Of a DNA stretch of 64,000 nucleotides, positions 1-9,518 are shown in pieces. The position numbers were made by a program, and so were the translations under genes. Position 1 is the first letter of the stretch; every line of letters starts with the position of its first letter. The notes beneath the pieces were generated by a model that was not told the DNA's origin, made no database searches, and saw only the letters and a program-made list of their open reading frames with translations. The DNA lies in assembly GCA_963746255.1 (NCBI GenBank), contig CAVVAJ010000001.1, positions 1 through 64,000 of the forward strand, read 5' to 3'. The stretch is from DAOVXM01 sp963746255 (GTDB lineage: Bacteria; Chloroflexota; Anaerolineae; Anaerolineales; UBA4823).

Positions 1-13
1 TAACCAATATCAG

Positions 14-45
14 CCTGACGGCGATTGTCGCTAGTCGCCGTCAGG
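14..45. promoter_or_regulatory. 11-bp perfect inverted repeat upstream of first gene
   Basis: CCTGACGGCGA at 14-24 is repeated inverted at 35-45 around a 10-nt spacer. There is no T-run after it, so a rho-independent terminator is not clear. It lies 10 bp upstream of the AAGGAG ribosome-binding site (55-60) of the next gene, so it could be the end of the preceding unit or an operator. Confidence 0.45.
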
Positions 46-66
46 TCAGACTAGAAGGAGATAAAC

Positions 67-1386
67 ATGAATACCAAGCTTGAACTTAGTGATAAAGATA
101 TCGAAAACATCGTCCAGCGTTCGTTTCAATATGTGGCGATGTTCAACGTGAATAACAAATTCGCGCTGACGCAAGGTGGCTGGAATACGGTCAAAGCCGA
201 TACCCAGCTCAAAGACCACACACTCACAGATATTGCACGGCCGAACAACGACACGCTCTACATCGGTTGTATGCTAGATCTGCGCAAAGAACCGGTCATT
301 ATCGACATGCCGAAATTCGACACGAAATATGCTTCGTTGATGGTGACTGCCTACGACCACTACGTCAACATACCCATGGCAACCCGACTTGGGCGATTTC
401 CAAAAACCGGAGAAAATGCTCTTCTATTCGGCCCGGACGGAAGGCTACAGCGGCGAACCGGTGGAGGGCGTAGATCGTATTTTCGAAACCAGCGGTGATT
501 TTGTGTCGGCAGTTTTCCGGGTTATGCCGCACGCCAACGAACCGGAACGTTTCAAACGGATCATTGAGCAAATGCAGTCGGTCAAGCTGGTCACGCTGTC
601 AGAGCATCAGGGTGGTCAGGCGAAGCCGATCGATGATCCCAAGATTCCGCAGATCGGCAAGACGGACGCGGACGTGTTCGAAAACAATTTCCTCGAAGTC
701 ATGCAGTTCGTGTTCAACCACGTCACCTTAGACCCAGGCGATGAGATCGATAAGGCAGTTCTGTCTGCCCTGCAACCGCTTGGGGTCGAGCCTGGGAAAA
801 GCTATGATGCCAGTCAGGTTGCGAAGCTTGATGGCGCCAGGTTCCGTAAGGTTGTCGAGGAACTTGTATCCAGCGAGTTGGCGAAGGCAACCGATCCCGA
901 ATTCGGCAAACGGATCGGGGTTGGTATGTTCCAACCCAAGGGTCAGATGACCCTCGAGCACCTGCTGTTCCAGTCAATTATCGGCCCTATTGGTATGCCT
1001 GCTTTTGAAGCCGTTTACCCTGCCGTTGCGACAACGGACGGCGAGCCAATGAACGCCATGCACGATTACGTCATCCGCATGAAGGGCGATAACATGCCGC
1101 CTGCTGGGGCTTTCTGGTCTGCCACGCTTTACGATACCAAGAATGGATTTTTATCCCCAACGATCGAAAGAAATACAGTGTCGGCGAAAACGGCGGCATG
1201 AAGCTGGATGCCGACGGCGGTATTGCCATCTACATCGCCGCTGAGCAGCCCGAAAACGTGCCGGATGAGAACTGGCTGCCCATCAATCGGGGCGACTACG
1301 GCATCGATATCATCATGCGTCTGTATGCGCCCGATCTTGAGCGCTATCAAAACTGGACCGCGCCCAAAGCTGAGAAAGTTAGCTAA
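67..1386 (+). pseudogene. DUF1254/DUF1214 domain protein, two frameshifts
   Basis: The start at 67 follows AAGGAG with normal spacing. Three consecutive reading-frame pieces (67-~395, ~395-~1150, ~1150-1386) join into one protein of about 440 residues, the usual length of the DUF1254-DUF1214 family. The N-terminal part has the family's ARPNNDTLY stretch; the last part has the DGGIAIYIA and LYAPD stretches of DUF1214. The two shifts cancel, so the gene ends in its starting frame. The function of the family is not established. A second, 5'-truncated member lies at 57642-58181. The shifts may be decay or assembly indels. Confidence 0.75.
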
Positions 1387-1463
1387 TCTGATCCACACCC
1401 CCTGTGAAAGTTGCGCTTGTTCAGCAGGTGCACAGCAGTAATAAATAGCGAGGAGATAAGATT

Positions 1464-2307
1464 ATGGAATTGCTGAACACACTCTACAACCTGATGGGCC
1501 TGGTCTTTGTGCTGGGCACGATCATTTCGATGGGCCTGAGCCTGACGATGGCCCAGATCACCGGGCCGCTGCGCAACGTCCGCTTTGTGGTCATCGCTTT
1601 GCTGGCCAACTTCGTCGTCCCGCCCGATCCTGGCCTTGCTCCTCATCCGGGTCTTCAATCTGGATGAGCCTTTGGCCGTCGGACTGCTGCTGGTCTCATT
1701 GGCCGCCGGTGCGCCGGCGCTGCCCAAAACGGCTGTATTTGCCAAAGTGGATACCGCCGCAGCCACAGGCTTGATGGTGCTCCTGGTCGTGGCCACGATC
1801 GTCGTGCTGCCGATTGCCCTGCCCCTGTTGCTGACCGGAATTTCGGTCACCTTCTGGGATATCGCTTCCGGGCTGATCTACCTGATCCTGGTCCCGCTGG
1901 CAGTCAGCCTGTTTGTGCGTGCCCGCTATCCAGAAGTGGCCGCCTCGGCGCTCCCCTTCTTCTCCCAGGCCTCCAACCTGAGCTTGCTGATCCTGTTGGT
2001 GCTGATGGTGGTGCTGAATTTCAGCAACGTGGTCGGTTTGTTAGGCTCCGGTGGCTTGCTGGCCAGCCTGATTTTGGTGATCTTGACCACGGCTGGCGGT
2101 TACCTGCTGGGCAAACTGGGTAAAGCTGGTGATTGGTTGCAGGCCCTGGGTGCCGGGCAGCGCAATATCGCCGCGGCGATGGTGGTCGCCACGATGAACT
2201 TCGGCAACGATGAGGTCGTGATGGTGGTGGTCTACTCGCTGATCGTCATGGTGGTCTTAATCCCGCTGGCCCTGGAATTAGGCAAACGCGGGGCGAAGGA
2301 AGCATAG
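1464..2307 (+). pseudogene. Bile acid:sodium symporter (BASS) family transporter, one frameshift
   Basis: A hydrophobic protein of about 280 residues with roughly nine membrane segments. The stretch VGLLLVSLAAGAPALPK resembles the conserved core of BASS-family transporters. The start at 1464 has AGGAG 6-10 bp upstream. Reading must shift near 1625, where an extra G follows the CCGCCC codons, to pass from the first membrane segments to the rest. It sits 77 bp after the DUF1254 gene on the same strand and may be co-transcribed. The substrate is unknown. Confidence 0.7.
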
Positions 2308-2452
2308 AGATTTCCAAATATTTTGCTCATCTTTTTGTTGAATTCTTGATAAGTCTATCAGGTTGTGCACGTGGTTAACGACATCCACAACCCAAATTTT
2401 CCGCAAGTTTGTTATGTACCCCATACAGGCGATGAGCCTTGGAGGTATTGTT

Positions 2453-3148
2453 ATGGCTGAAATCCATGAAAGTAAGATGCAGCGCAGGGTGCGGCGCGAA
2501 ATTCGCTCGCCGCGGGCGGCCGCCTTTGCCGGGATCGCTTATGCAATCTTGATGATTACCGGCATGATCATAACTACCAGCATCGCTAGGGTCAGGTTGG
2601 AGGACATCACCCTTGAGACGCTAGAGTCCTGGTCAGGGAAAGCATCCATGGTGATCATCATGGTGCCTTTTGCGGGGATCGCTTTATTGTGGTTCACCGC
2701 TGTGATCCGAGACCTGCTGGGAGAACGGGAGGACCGCTTCTTTGCGACTCTCTTCTATGGCAGTGGTATTATTCAGGTTGTGCTGCTTTTCATCTGGGGG
2801 GCAATATTCGGTGCGGTAATGGCGGCCAGGGCTATGACCGCCAGTGGACTGATCGATAGCGATATCTACATCTTTGGCTTTGCACTGATGAACGAGATCA
2901 TCGGTAACTATGCCGTGCGCATGGCAGGCGTTTATATGACGGCCATCAATTCCCTTTTCTCTAAGACTGGCTTGATGCCGCGCTGGATGACGATCATCAC
3001 CTACATCCTGGCCTTGGGTTTCCTGCTTGCCGCCGAAAGGATCAGGGAAGCCCGTTACATTTTCCCGACATGGGTATTCTTAGTGAGCGTATATATTCTC
3101 GTTCTAAACTATCGCCAAACTCACGATGAAGGACCGGAAGCCATATGA
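2453..3148 (+). CDS. Six-TM membrane protein of unknown function
   Basis: The ATG at 2453 was chosen because GGAGG lies just upstream; an open frame continues 5' but has no ribosome-binding site. The 231-residue product begins with a basic segment rich in Arg and then has about six membrane spans, near residues 22-44, 62-85, 95-130, 140-165, 185-205 and 210-228. I do not recognise a named family. It lies between the BASS transporter and the lipid kinase, on the same strand. Confidence 0.65.
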   Translation: MAEIHESKMQRRVRREIRSPRAAAFAGIAYAILMITGMIITTSIARVRLEDITLETLESWSGKASMVIIMVPFAGIALLWFTAVIRDLLGEREDRFFATLFYGSGIIQVVLLFIWGAIFGAVMAARAMTASGLIDSDIYIFGFALMNEIIGNYAVRMAGVYMTAINSLFSKTGLMPRWMTIITYILALGFLLAAERIREARYIFPTWVFLVSVYILVLNYRQTHDEGPEAI

Positions 3149-3252
3149 GAAGGAGATATTTTGGACGCTCAACTTGGTGATCTGCATGGCCGTCAATATA
3201 ATGGTTCCACCGAGTAAAAATTTGATTTATATATTTTACGGAGGAAGGATTC

Positions 3253-4141
3253 ATGACCCTGCCATACAAAAGAGTCCACGTGGTTATCAATCCTGCTGCT
3301 GGACACTACGAACCGATCCTGAATATACTAAATCATGTCTTCCACCCAGCAGGAGTCAATTGGGATATCAGCCTGACCCATAAATCGGGTGATGCCACTC
3401 ACTTGGCTGCCGAAGCCGCTGCAGCGGGTGTCGATCTGGTCGCCGCTTACGGCGGAGACGGCACGCAGATGGAAGTCGCTAATGGCCTGCTTGGGACCGG
3501 TGTACCCCCAGGCAATCTTGCCAGGTGGTACTGGCAACGCCATGGCAGATGACTTGGGGATCTCCCTCGTTCTGCAAGAAGCTGCAGAGCTGATTGTCAA
3601 CAGCGATAAGCGCCGGGCCATCGACCTGGCCAAAATTGGTGATCAAGTCTTCATGCTGCGGGCATACGCAGGTTTGAGTGCCGATATAGCCGCCAGCCGG
3701 GAAGATAAGGACAAATATGGCCAATTGGCCTATGTGCAGTCGGCATTGAATTTTCTTAGGTATGTGCCCGAAGCCCATTATAAAGCCACCGTCGATGGTG
3801 AGGTCATTGAGGGTGAAGCCCTGACAGTTTTTATTCTCAATGCCGGTACGATTGGCGGTGTCATGAGCATGGAACTTCCAAGCGTTGGGGATGTCGATAT
3901 CAGTGATGGCTTTTTGGACTTATACTCCATCTCGAAAAGCATAAAACCAATCCGCGCAGTATCACAGCACATCTTTAAACAGAAAGGTGCCGATACGGGC
4001 GTCTACCACTGGCGCGGCAAAGAAATCACAATTGAAGCAAATCCTGTCCAGGATGTCTGGATCGACGGTGAACTAGCAGGTCAAACACCGTTCACCGTCA
4101 GCGCACTACCCAAGGCGCTGGAAATTGTAGTCCCGGCTTGA
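3253..4141 (+). pseudogene. Diacylglycerol/sphingosine kinase family lipid kinase, one frameshift
   Basis: About 295 residues after one frame correction near 3510-3525 in a run of C. The N-terminal part carries VINPAAG and the GGDGT nucleotide-binding motif; after the shift follows LPGGTGNAMA, the second signature of the DAGK catalytic domain. The C-terminal beta domain (residues ~140-295) matches YegS/DgkB-type enzymes, which phosphorylate membrane diacylglycerol or related lipids with ATP. The start at 3253 has GGAGGAAGG upstream. The single shift falls between two catalytic motifs, so a true mutation would be inactivating. Confidence 0.8.
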
Positions 4142-4195
4142 AAGATTTTGATGCATATTTACTGTAGATATATCCAAAGTGGTTCTTGAAATCTA

Positions 4196-4357
4196 ATGGA
4201 GACGATAAACATCACTTTTATGGTGCTGACCGTGGCGGGGTTGGTGTTGAATTTCAGCTGCTTGATTGTCCTGGTCGAATCGCAGGGCAATCTGGCAGGG
4301 ATTTTCTTTTTTCTGGCCGCGTTGGTCATCGGCTACCTGCTGCGGCAATCCTGGTGA
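4196..4357 (+). CDS. Small 53-residue membrane protein
   Basis: An open frame from ATG 4196 to TGA 4355-4357 encodes 53 residues, almost entirely two hydrophobic segments (about residues 5-25 and 32-49) separated by a short polar turn with a Glu and Asn, ending in RQSW. The composition is that of a real small inner-membrane protein, but there is no strong ribosome-binding site. The function is unknown. It follows the lipid kinase by 54 bp. Confidence 0.45.
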   Translation: METINITFMVLTVAGLVLNFSCLIVLVESQGNLAGIFFFLAALVIGYLLRQSW

Positions 4358-4880
4358 GCCAGGGTGTTGAAAGGTTGATACCTCGTCCCGTGAGGACGGA
4401 GCGCACCACCATGATCATAATCAACACCATTAAAAATAAATTCCCGATAGATCTGACAGTACCAGATTTGTTGAATAGGTTCGCCGTTCAATGAAAAATA
4501 ATCAGGCTTGTTCATCTCTACATCAAGAGAACTAAACGAATATTGGTCACAGGGGTTATCGGAATCCAAGTAGATCGTGGTTCAAGAGTCCAGATCATAC
4601 GGGCTTTTGTTGCTGTCGATATCTATCGCTAATCGATCTGGTTTGCGCCTTTTGTTCACAGCGTGGAGAGACCAAAACCCGCGCGGTATCTTCGATCGTT
4701 TCGAGTTGAGGATGTATTTGGACTCAAACCGAATACTTGAGAAAACCTCCTACTTTGAGTTGGGAGTGACCTGGGACTCCTGCAATCAACCTTCCGCCAA
4801 CCATTTTCGAGTAGATTCTTTGTTAAGTGTGCACGGTATGCTGGAAGCAAAAAAATCAAGCATAGTCAAGGGAGTGGCTT
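4358..4880. other. Gap, possible degraded minus-strand coding remnant
   Basis: No convincing gene. On the minus strand, one frame from about 4740 to 4400 reads as protein-like sequence, including DSDNPCDQYSFSSLD. It is interrupted by a stop near 4570 and has no clear start, so it may be a decayed gene. A plus-strand frame at 4577-4888 looks like chance. Confidence 0.25.
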
Positions 4881-5438
4881 ATGAATAAAGTTCAACGCTG
4901 GGAACTTATTGGCGTATTTTTTATTGTTGGTTTTGGTACAACCCTCCACTTCTGGTTTGAGTGGACTGACTATTGGCGGCCGGTGGCGTTGATCGCTGCG
5001 GTCAACGAAAGCACCTGGGAACATTTCAAAATGGCTTTTTGGCCGGGTTTGATTTTTGCTCTGATTGAATACCCGTTCCTCAAGGACGAAACCAACAACT
5101 TTTATGTCGCAAAATTCGCCGGTTTATTTGCCATGCCGGTGATCACCATGGTCCTGTTTTACGGCTACACCAGCCTGACCGGCACCCATTTATTATGGGC
5201 TGACGTGATCGTTTTTATTTTGTCTGTTATTGGCGGTCAGTGGATCAGCCTGACCATTCTCACAAAGACCAAGGAAATGCAGACCAGTACCCAGAATTTC
5301 GCTATCGCTGGATTGGTCATTATGCTGCTGGCATTTTCACTGCTGAGTTATTTTCCGCTAAAGAACTTTCTATTTGCCCACCCTGGGACAGGAGAATTTG
5401 GTATCTTGAGTGATTATGATCACGATCACGAACATTAG
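4881..5438 (+). CDS. DUF6512-like six-TM membrane protein
   Basis: 185 residues with about six membrane spans and a polar C-terminal tail ending in DHDHEH, which could bind metal. The early motif NESTWEHFKM between spans 1 and 2, followed by PGLIFALIEY, is what I associate with a small family of uncharacterised membrane proteins from Firmicutes and Chloroflexota (DUF6512). The start ATG at 4881 has GGGAG nearby (4870-4874). It is not in an obvious operon. Confidence 0.65.
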   Translation: MNKVQRWELIGVFFIVGFGTTLHFWFEWTDYWRPVALIAAVNESTWEHFKMAFWPGLIFALIEYPFLKDETNNFYVAKFAGLFAMPVITMVLFYGYTSLTGTHLLWADVIVFILSVIGGQWISLTILTKTKEMQTSTQNFAIAGLVIMLLAFSLLSYFPLKNFLFAHPGTGEFGILSDYDHDHEH

Positions 5439-5571
5439 TTGACTGCTTTCAATGGTTTATAATGACGACAACAGGCACTTGTGCATACAACCATGTGATA
5501 ATCTGAAATAAATATTAAGCAAATTTATCGTATCGGATGTTTATTGATGAAGAAAGATCTTGGAGACAGCG

Positions 5572-6408
5572 TTGGCAAATAACGGATCATCTCCTCAGGA
5601 TCAGGATAGGAAGAGAGACTATTCACAGGTGCCATCAGTAGCAAAAAAATTATGGATATATACAAATTTTAACTGTAATCTATGGTGTACCTATTGCGTT
5701 GCAGAGTCATCTCCCAGGACTGCCCGGCGAGCTCTTAGCTTTGAAGTAATTCAGCAATTACTGGATGAAGCCGAGTCTCTTGGTTTCGAGCGGCTGTTCT
5801 TCACGGGCGGGGAGCCTTTTATCCTGGACGACATCTATGAAAAATTAGCTTATGCCTCAAATCGTTTTCCAACAACCGTCCTAACCAACGCTATGCTATT
5901 CAGTGGAAAACGGCTGCAAAAGTTGCGAAGCATTGCCAACGACAACTTAAGCATTCAGGTCAGTCTTGATGGTGCACAGCCCGAACTCCATGATTCTTAC
6001 CGTGGTGAGGGCACTTGGGTGAAAACTGTGGACGGTATCAAGCAGTTAAGAGCTGATGGTTTTCATGTCTGCATAAGCACAACAGAAACGCAAGCAAACA
6101 AAACCAAAATAGATGAACTGCGCGCCTTTGTCTACGAGTTAGGGATTGCAGAGCAAGACCACTTTGTACGCCCCTTAACGAGGCGGGGTTTTTCCGAAGA
6201 AGGTTTGGAAGTTAGCGTGGATAGCCTATTGCCTGAGGTTACTGTCTCTTCTGACGGTGTCTATTGGCACCCGCTGATCTCACCCAGCGATGGTGATATG
6301 CTGGTCAGTAAACATATCTTCCCACTAGCTAAGGCTGTCGAATGTATCCAAAAGCGTCTGGTTAGCCAGCAAGACGGCATGGGTGCTGAGCGTACTGAAG
6401 TCCAGTGA
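5572..6408 (+). CDS. Radical SAM protein
   Basis: About 278 residues. CNLWCTYC (CxxxCxxC) near residue 40 binds the 4Fe-4S cluster and SAM. FFTGGEPF follows, the GGE motif of radical SAM enzymes, and then the core barrel with QVSLDG. No C-terminal SPASM-type cysteine cluster is visible, so it is a short, MoaA/NirJ-like member. The TTG at 5572 was chosen because GGAG lies 6 bp upstream; an in-frame TTG at 5560 is possible. The substrate is unknown: no peptide or cofactor partner gene lies beside it. Confidence 0.8.
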   Translation: MANNGSSPQDQDRKRDYSQVPSVAKKLWIYTNFNCNLWCTYCVAESSPRTARRALSFEVIQQLLDEAESLGFERLFFTGGEPFILDDIYEKLAYASNRFPTTVLTNAMLFSGKRLQKLRSIANDNLSIQVSLDGAQPELHDSYRGEGTWVKTVDGIKQLRADGFHVCISTTETQANKTKIDELRAFVYELGIAEQDHFVRPLTRRGFSEEGLEVSVDSLLPEVTVSSDGVYWHPLISPSDGDMLVSKHIFPLAKAVECIQKRLVSQQDGMGAERTEVQ

Positions 6409-6495
6409 GGGTGATTTATCTGCCCCCGTTGGGAGCAAACAATCTTTCACCAACAAAAATACTGGGGGATCTTGCTATTTGATAAGCAGTTTAGG

Positions 6496-6957
6496 TTATT
6501 TTCCCTGTTGATTCCCCGTTTTCCCCTTACGCCATACCTGCCATGCGCCGGTTGACCAAATAGCCCAGATCACCAAAACAGGTTGGAAAAACAATCGGAT
6601 AAAACGTGATACGTCGGAGTTCAATCCAAATGCGTCAACCCGATTGACGTACTGGGAGATATTGCCGGGGAAGACTAATACAAAGAATGCTGCGGTAGCC
6701 CAGCCTATAATCAACCGATACCTACCAGGCAGGATTATCAATCCCACCCCAAGAATGATCTCGACAATCCCAGATATGACCACAACCAGGACGCCGTCGA
6801 TAGGTAGCCAGAGCGGAACCTGGGCCAGGAATTCCTGCCGCAGCCAACTCAGATGGCCAAGGCCTGCCAAAATCAAAAAGCCTCCAAGTAATTTGCATAA
6901 AATCGATTGTACAGGGCTGATCTTATGCCCCTCAAGATTTTTGTCGACCATGTCCAT
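6496..6957 (-). CDS. DoxX family membrane protein
   Basis: 153 residues with four membrane spans and a cytoplasmic basic tail. The spacing of spans, the short loop with PLWLP and the sequence FPGNISQYVN are typical of DoxX/DoxD-like quinone-related membrane proteins. It is convergent with the radical SAM gene (87 bp apart). The role in this family is mostly unknown; some members are thiosulfate:quinone oxidoreductase subunits. Confidence 0.7.
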   Translation of the reverse strand: MDMVDKNLEGHKISPVQSILCKLLGGFLILAGLGHLSWLRQEFLAQVPLWLPIDGVLVVVISGIVEIILGVGLIILPGRYRLIIGWATAAFFVLVFPGNISQYVNRVDAFGLNSDVSRFIRLFFQPVLVIWAIWSTGAWQVWRKGKTGNQQGK

Positions 6958-7039
6958 ATTAATCCCTTTTTATAATTTCAGCCTTATTTACAATATACCA
7001 TATGAACATCAGCGTATTTTGGAATATACGAATATAGAA

Positions 7040-7219
7040 ATAACTTTCTCGGCTAAATTTAACCAGGTAGAGCTAGCCAGTGCCACGGTCGTCGCTCCCA
7101 ACGCAAAGACCGACGATCTGCTGACATCTGTGATAATAATGATGGAGGATAAGGTTGGGATCAAATCCATTGAAAGCTTGCCAGGTAATAAGGCTTTCCC
7201 AGAATCTAATCATTCCTGA
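7040..7219 (+). pseudogene. C-terminal remnant of ApbE-type FMN transferase
   Basis: About 58 codons up to a TGA at 7217-7219 contain ATVVAPNAKTDDLLTSVI and then KVGIKSIESLPGN. This matches the C-terminal signature of FAD:protein FMN transferases (ApbE), where an Asp-Ala-Leu-Thr-Ala block follows TVVAP. No N-terminal FAD/Mg domain is present upstream; the DoxX gene occupies that space on the other strand. It is judged a gene fragment. Confidence 0.45.
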
Positions 7220-7301
7220 TTTTATATTCAAAAAATAACTCCCTTCCTAAAGCCGGGGTTTCGATAATATAATTCCTTTGTGAAGTGACCTAGGAGCGAG
7301 T

Positions 7302-8042
7302 ATGAATATAAAGACAATTTTAAAATATACGTTAATTGGGATCGTTTCAATAATCATTATAGTTGTCTTGGGCATGCTGATATGGTCAAAAACAGGAACA
7401 TACCCAGCAAGAATGGTTGCATTGTCCGCACTCGAATCAACGGATAGCGTAACAATTACACAGGACAAATGGATTGTATTTACACCTGTCACAGAGACGG
7501 ATACCGGGTTGATTTTTTATCCAGGTGGTTTGGTAGAGCCGACTGCCTACGCACCTATTTTGCATCAAATCGCAGAAAACGGTGTACTGGTAATTATCAT
7601 CCCCATGCCATTAAACCTGGCTATATTAAATACGGGTGCTGCCAATGCTGTGATTGACGCCTATCCATATATATCGACCTGGATCCTTGCAGGGCATTCA
7701 CTAGGTGGTGCATCAGCAGCAATATTTGCGGAGAACAACCCAACAAGAATAGACGCAATCGCATTGTGGGATTCTTATCCACCCAACAGTGCCGACTTAT
7801 CAGATAACACCATTTCTGTAATTTCAATTTTTGGCACCACGAATTATTTTCCAAATACCGAAAACTTTAATGACAAGAAGCCCCTGTTACCCGCAAACAC
7901 GATATTCATCGGAATAGAAGGCGCAAACCATGCTCAATTTGGCGATTATGGCCCCCAAAAGGGTGATGTTGTTGCCTCTATGAGTTTAGCCGAACAACAT
8001 GAACAGGTTGCTGATATTATGCTGGAGTTCATCAACCCATAA
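7302..8042 (+). CDS. Membrane-anchored alpha/beta hydrolase
   Basis: 246 residues. An N-terminal hydrophobic segment (residues 7-28) is an uncleaved anchor or signal. The hydrolase core has FYPGGLVEP (oxyanion region), the nucleophile elbow GHSLGG (Ser near residue 136), an acid in the DAIALWDSYPP region or the later IEGANH, and the catalytic His in GANHAQFGDYG. This is the arrangement of the alpha/beta_hydrolase_5 (PF12695-like) group of unknown substrate. The start at 7302 has AGGAG 8 bp upstream. It is a single gene. Confidence 0.8.
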   Translation: MNIKTILKYTLIGIVSIIIIVVLGMLIWSKTGTYPARMVALSALESTDSVTITQDKWIVFTPVTETDTGLIFYPGGLVEPTAYAPILHQIAENGVLVIIIPMPLNLAILNTGAANAVIDAYPYISTWILAGHSLGGASAAIFAENNPTRIDAIALWDSYPPNSADLSDNTISVISIFGTTNYFPNTENFNDKKPLLPANTIFIGIEGANHAQFGDYGPQKGDVVASMSLAEQHEQVADIMLEFINP

Positions 8043-8158
8043 GCAATATGCACATGGCAATTTCTGCCCTCAAAAACAATCTATTTTCTCTTTCGAATCA
8101 AACCGCGACATACTCATAAACCGATCAACATATTTGTTGGCGGTTCCTTTTTATTAGA

Positions 8159-8228
8159 TAGCGGGGTCTGGACTCGAACCAAAATCCGCTTATTTTCAAT
8201 CATAAGAACCAAATTCGATCCCCAATTG
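8159..8228 (-). other. tRNA-like 3' remnant
   Basis: On the minus strand TTTGG-TTCGAGT-CCAGA forms a perfect T-arm followed by CCCCGCTA, as at a tRNA 3' end. A CTTAT/ATAAG stem stands where an anticodon arm would be. There is no D-arm and the acceptor stem is only partly paired, so this is not a functional tRNA. It lies just outside the small attC cluster. Confidence 0.25.
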
Positions 8229-8241
8229 ATCAAGCTTTCCC

Positions 8242-8353
8242 CTTTGTTCGAAGCGTAGTGAACCCAAAAACTCGCTTAGCACAGCCTGATGTGATAAAAA
8301 TCGCGCCGCTTACCCACGGTCGACAGCCCAGTCCGCTGCAGCCTGTGTTGGGC
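8242..8353 (-). repeat. attC remnant (minus orientation), R' end lost
   Basis: Closely matches the attC at 29645-29768, including the internal block CCCAAAAACTCGCTTAGCAC and the R'' core GTTGGGC on + at 8347-8353. The opposite R' core is replaced by unrelated sequence near 8242. Confidence 0.6.
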
Positions 8354-8498
8354 ACACCCAAAAGACCCGGAATAGCTCAACCACTAACGCGAGGAGCATG
8401 ACTGGGATGGCAATGATGTAAAGTAACTCCGAATCGGGATTCCCTGGTCGAGGTTGAGCTAACTGGTAGAAGGTATCGATCGCTGGAACGAGGAGCAT
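8310..8498 (-). pseudogene. C-terminal fragment of M28 peptidase cassette
   Basis: The 62-residue frame is almost identical to the last membrane segments of the M28-family peptidase at 29731-31347, including PAIDTFYQLAQPRPGNPDSE. It begins immediately beside the attC R' core at 8504, without a start region. The rest of the gene is absent. The reading frame continues across the core (Val-Arg-Leu), so the core may be native gene sequence used as a recombination site. Confidence 0.7.
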
Positions 8499-8503
8499 AA
8501 GCA

Positions 8504-8634
8504 GCCTAACGGTTTGCGTTACCAGTCTGTGGGTGTGCTGGGATAACGTTTATTGATCAGTATAAACCTAAAGCCAGAACCAAAGCTTGAATAACGCGAC
8601 GAATCCCACAGGTCAGGTTCACGCTTTGTTAGGC
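8504..8634 (-). repeat. attC site, minus orientation (131 bp)
   Basis: Bounded by GCCTAAC (8504-8510) and GTTAGGC (8628-8634), with the inner pair GGTTTGCGTTACC / CACGCTTTGTTAGGC. It follows the YdcZ gene in its reading direction and is near identical to 28063-28194. Confidence 0.85.
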
Positions 8635-8667
8635 AGTAAGGTTTTGATTTTTTTCGTCCTAGTTGGA

Positions 8668-9129
8668 TCATCCTTTCGGAACAATAATCCATGTTCCCAA
8701 CGCTAATAGAACTAGGCCACCAATACGAACCCAATTCAGCGGGATAGGTTGCCCACCCGCTAAGCCAAAGGTATCTACCAAAACACCCACCGTCATTTGA
8801 CCGGTGATGATCATCGAGAGTCCCGCCGCGACACCGATCTTGGGCAACGCATAAGCAATACCGGCAATAATGCCAATCCCGAGTAGCCCTGCAACGGCGA
8901 TTACTCCTAATGTTGGAGCCTGGGTAGCAGAGAAGGTAGTATTTCCTTGTCTAACATAGACTACAAACAAAAGTAGACCTGCGGCTACCCCCGCAAGGAC
9001 GTTGACCAACAATCCGGTTAGCATTGCCCCTGTATTTTTCCCAGCCGCACTAATGAGCGAAGATTGTACGCCTATTGCTAGGCCGCTAAAAAGTGCAACG
9101 ATAAGCGATGTCAAGATTAATTTCTGCAT
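8668..9129 (-). CDS. YdcZ-type DMT-superfamily transporter, cassette copy 1
   Basis: 153 residues in about five membrane spans. The pattern GLAIGVQSSLISAAGKNTGA and the Gly-rich last spans match the DUF606/YdcZ family, a half-size relative of drug/metabolite transporters of largely unknown substrate. Start at 9129 (minus). It is flanked by two attC sites and so is a complete cassette in minus orientation. The copy at 28228-28689 differs by one residue (Thr/Ile) and a few bases over ~950 bp. The 260 bp upstream to the next attC hold no other gene. Confidence 0.85.
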   Translation of the reverse strand: MQKLILTSLIVALFSGLAIGVQSSLISAAGKNTGAMLTGLLVNVLAGVAAGLLLFVVYVRQGNTTFSATQAPTLGVIAVAGLLGIGIIAGIAYALPKIGVAAGLSMIITGQMTVGVLVDTFGLAGGQPIPLNWVRIGGLVLLALGTWIIVPKG

Positions 9130-9389
9130 TTTTGTCCTTTACATCATTCATACTTGGATATTCACTAATGTACTTCTTCCACTGCTCGGCTGAGAAAACA
9201 AGCTATTCGTTCCATATGATGCTGTCTATGTATCCTGATTTTTTCCCAGCACGAAAAACCCAAAGCATCCAGCCCTTCATTGAGCATATACAAACTCGGT
9301 CACCATAAGGCCGAGCATCCAATCATTAACATCGCGAAAGCGCTCAACGCAATGTTTTTTGCATGCAATGCTCTCCTTTTCGTTTTGCT

Positions 9390-9518
9390 GCCTAACGGTG
9401 TGCGTTACCTGAGCTGGGGCGGATGGCGGAACGCCACCCGATGTTGAAAAGGCTGGGGCGTGGAAAATCCCTGAAAATGGCGCAGAATCCCCAGCGTCCA
9501 GTGCACGCTGTGTTAGGC
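9390..9518 (-). repeat. attC site, minus orientation (129 bp)
   Basis: Bounded by GCCTAAC (9390-9396) and GTTAGGC (9512-9518). It carries the internal arms GCTGGGGCGGATGG / CAGAATCCCCAGCGTCC. It closes the membrane-protein cassette and precedes the YdcZ cassette. Near identical to 28950-29078. Confidence 0.85.

Noticed and set aside
4577..4888. 103-codon plus-strand frame before the DUF6512-like gene
   Set aside because: No ribosome-binding site, odd composition, overlaps the next start; the opposite strand looks slightly more protein-like but is also broken.
6644..7219. 191-codon plus-strand frame over the DoxX gene
   Set aside because: The first two thirds are antisense to DoxX. Only the last ~58 codons resemble a protein (ApbE tail) and these are listed separately.
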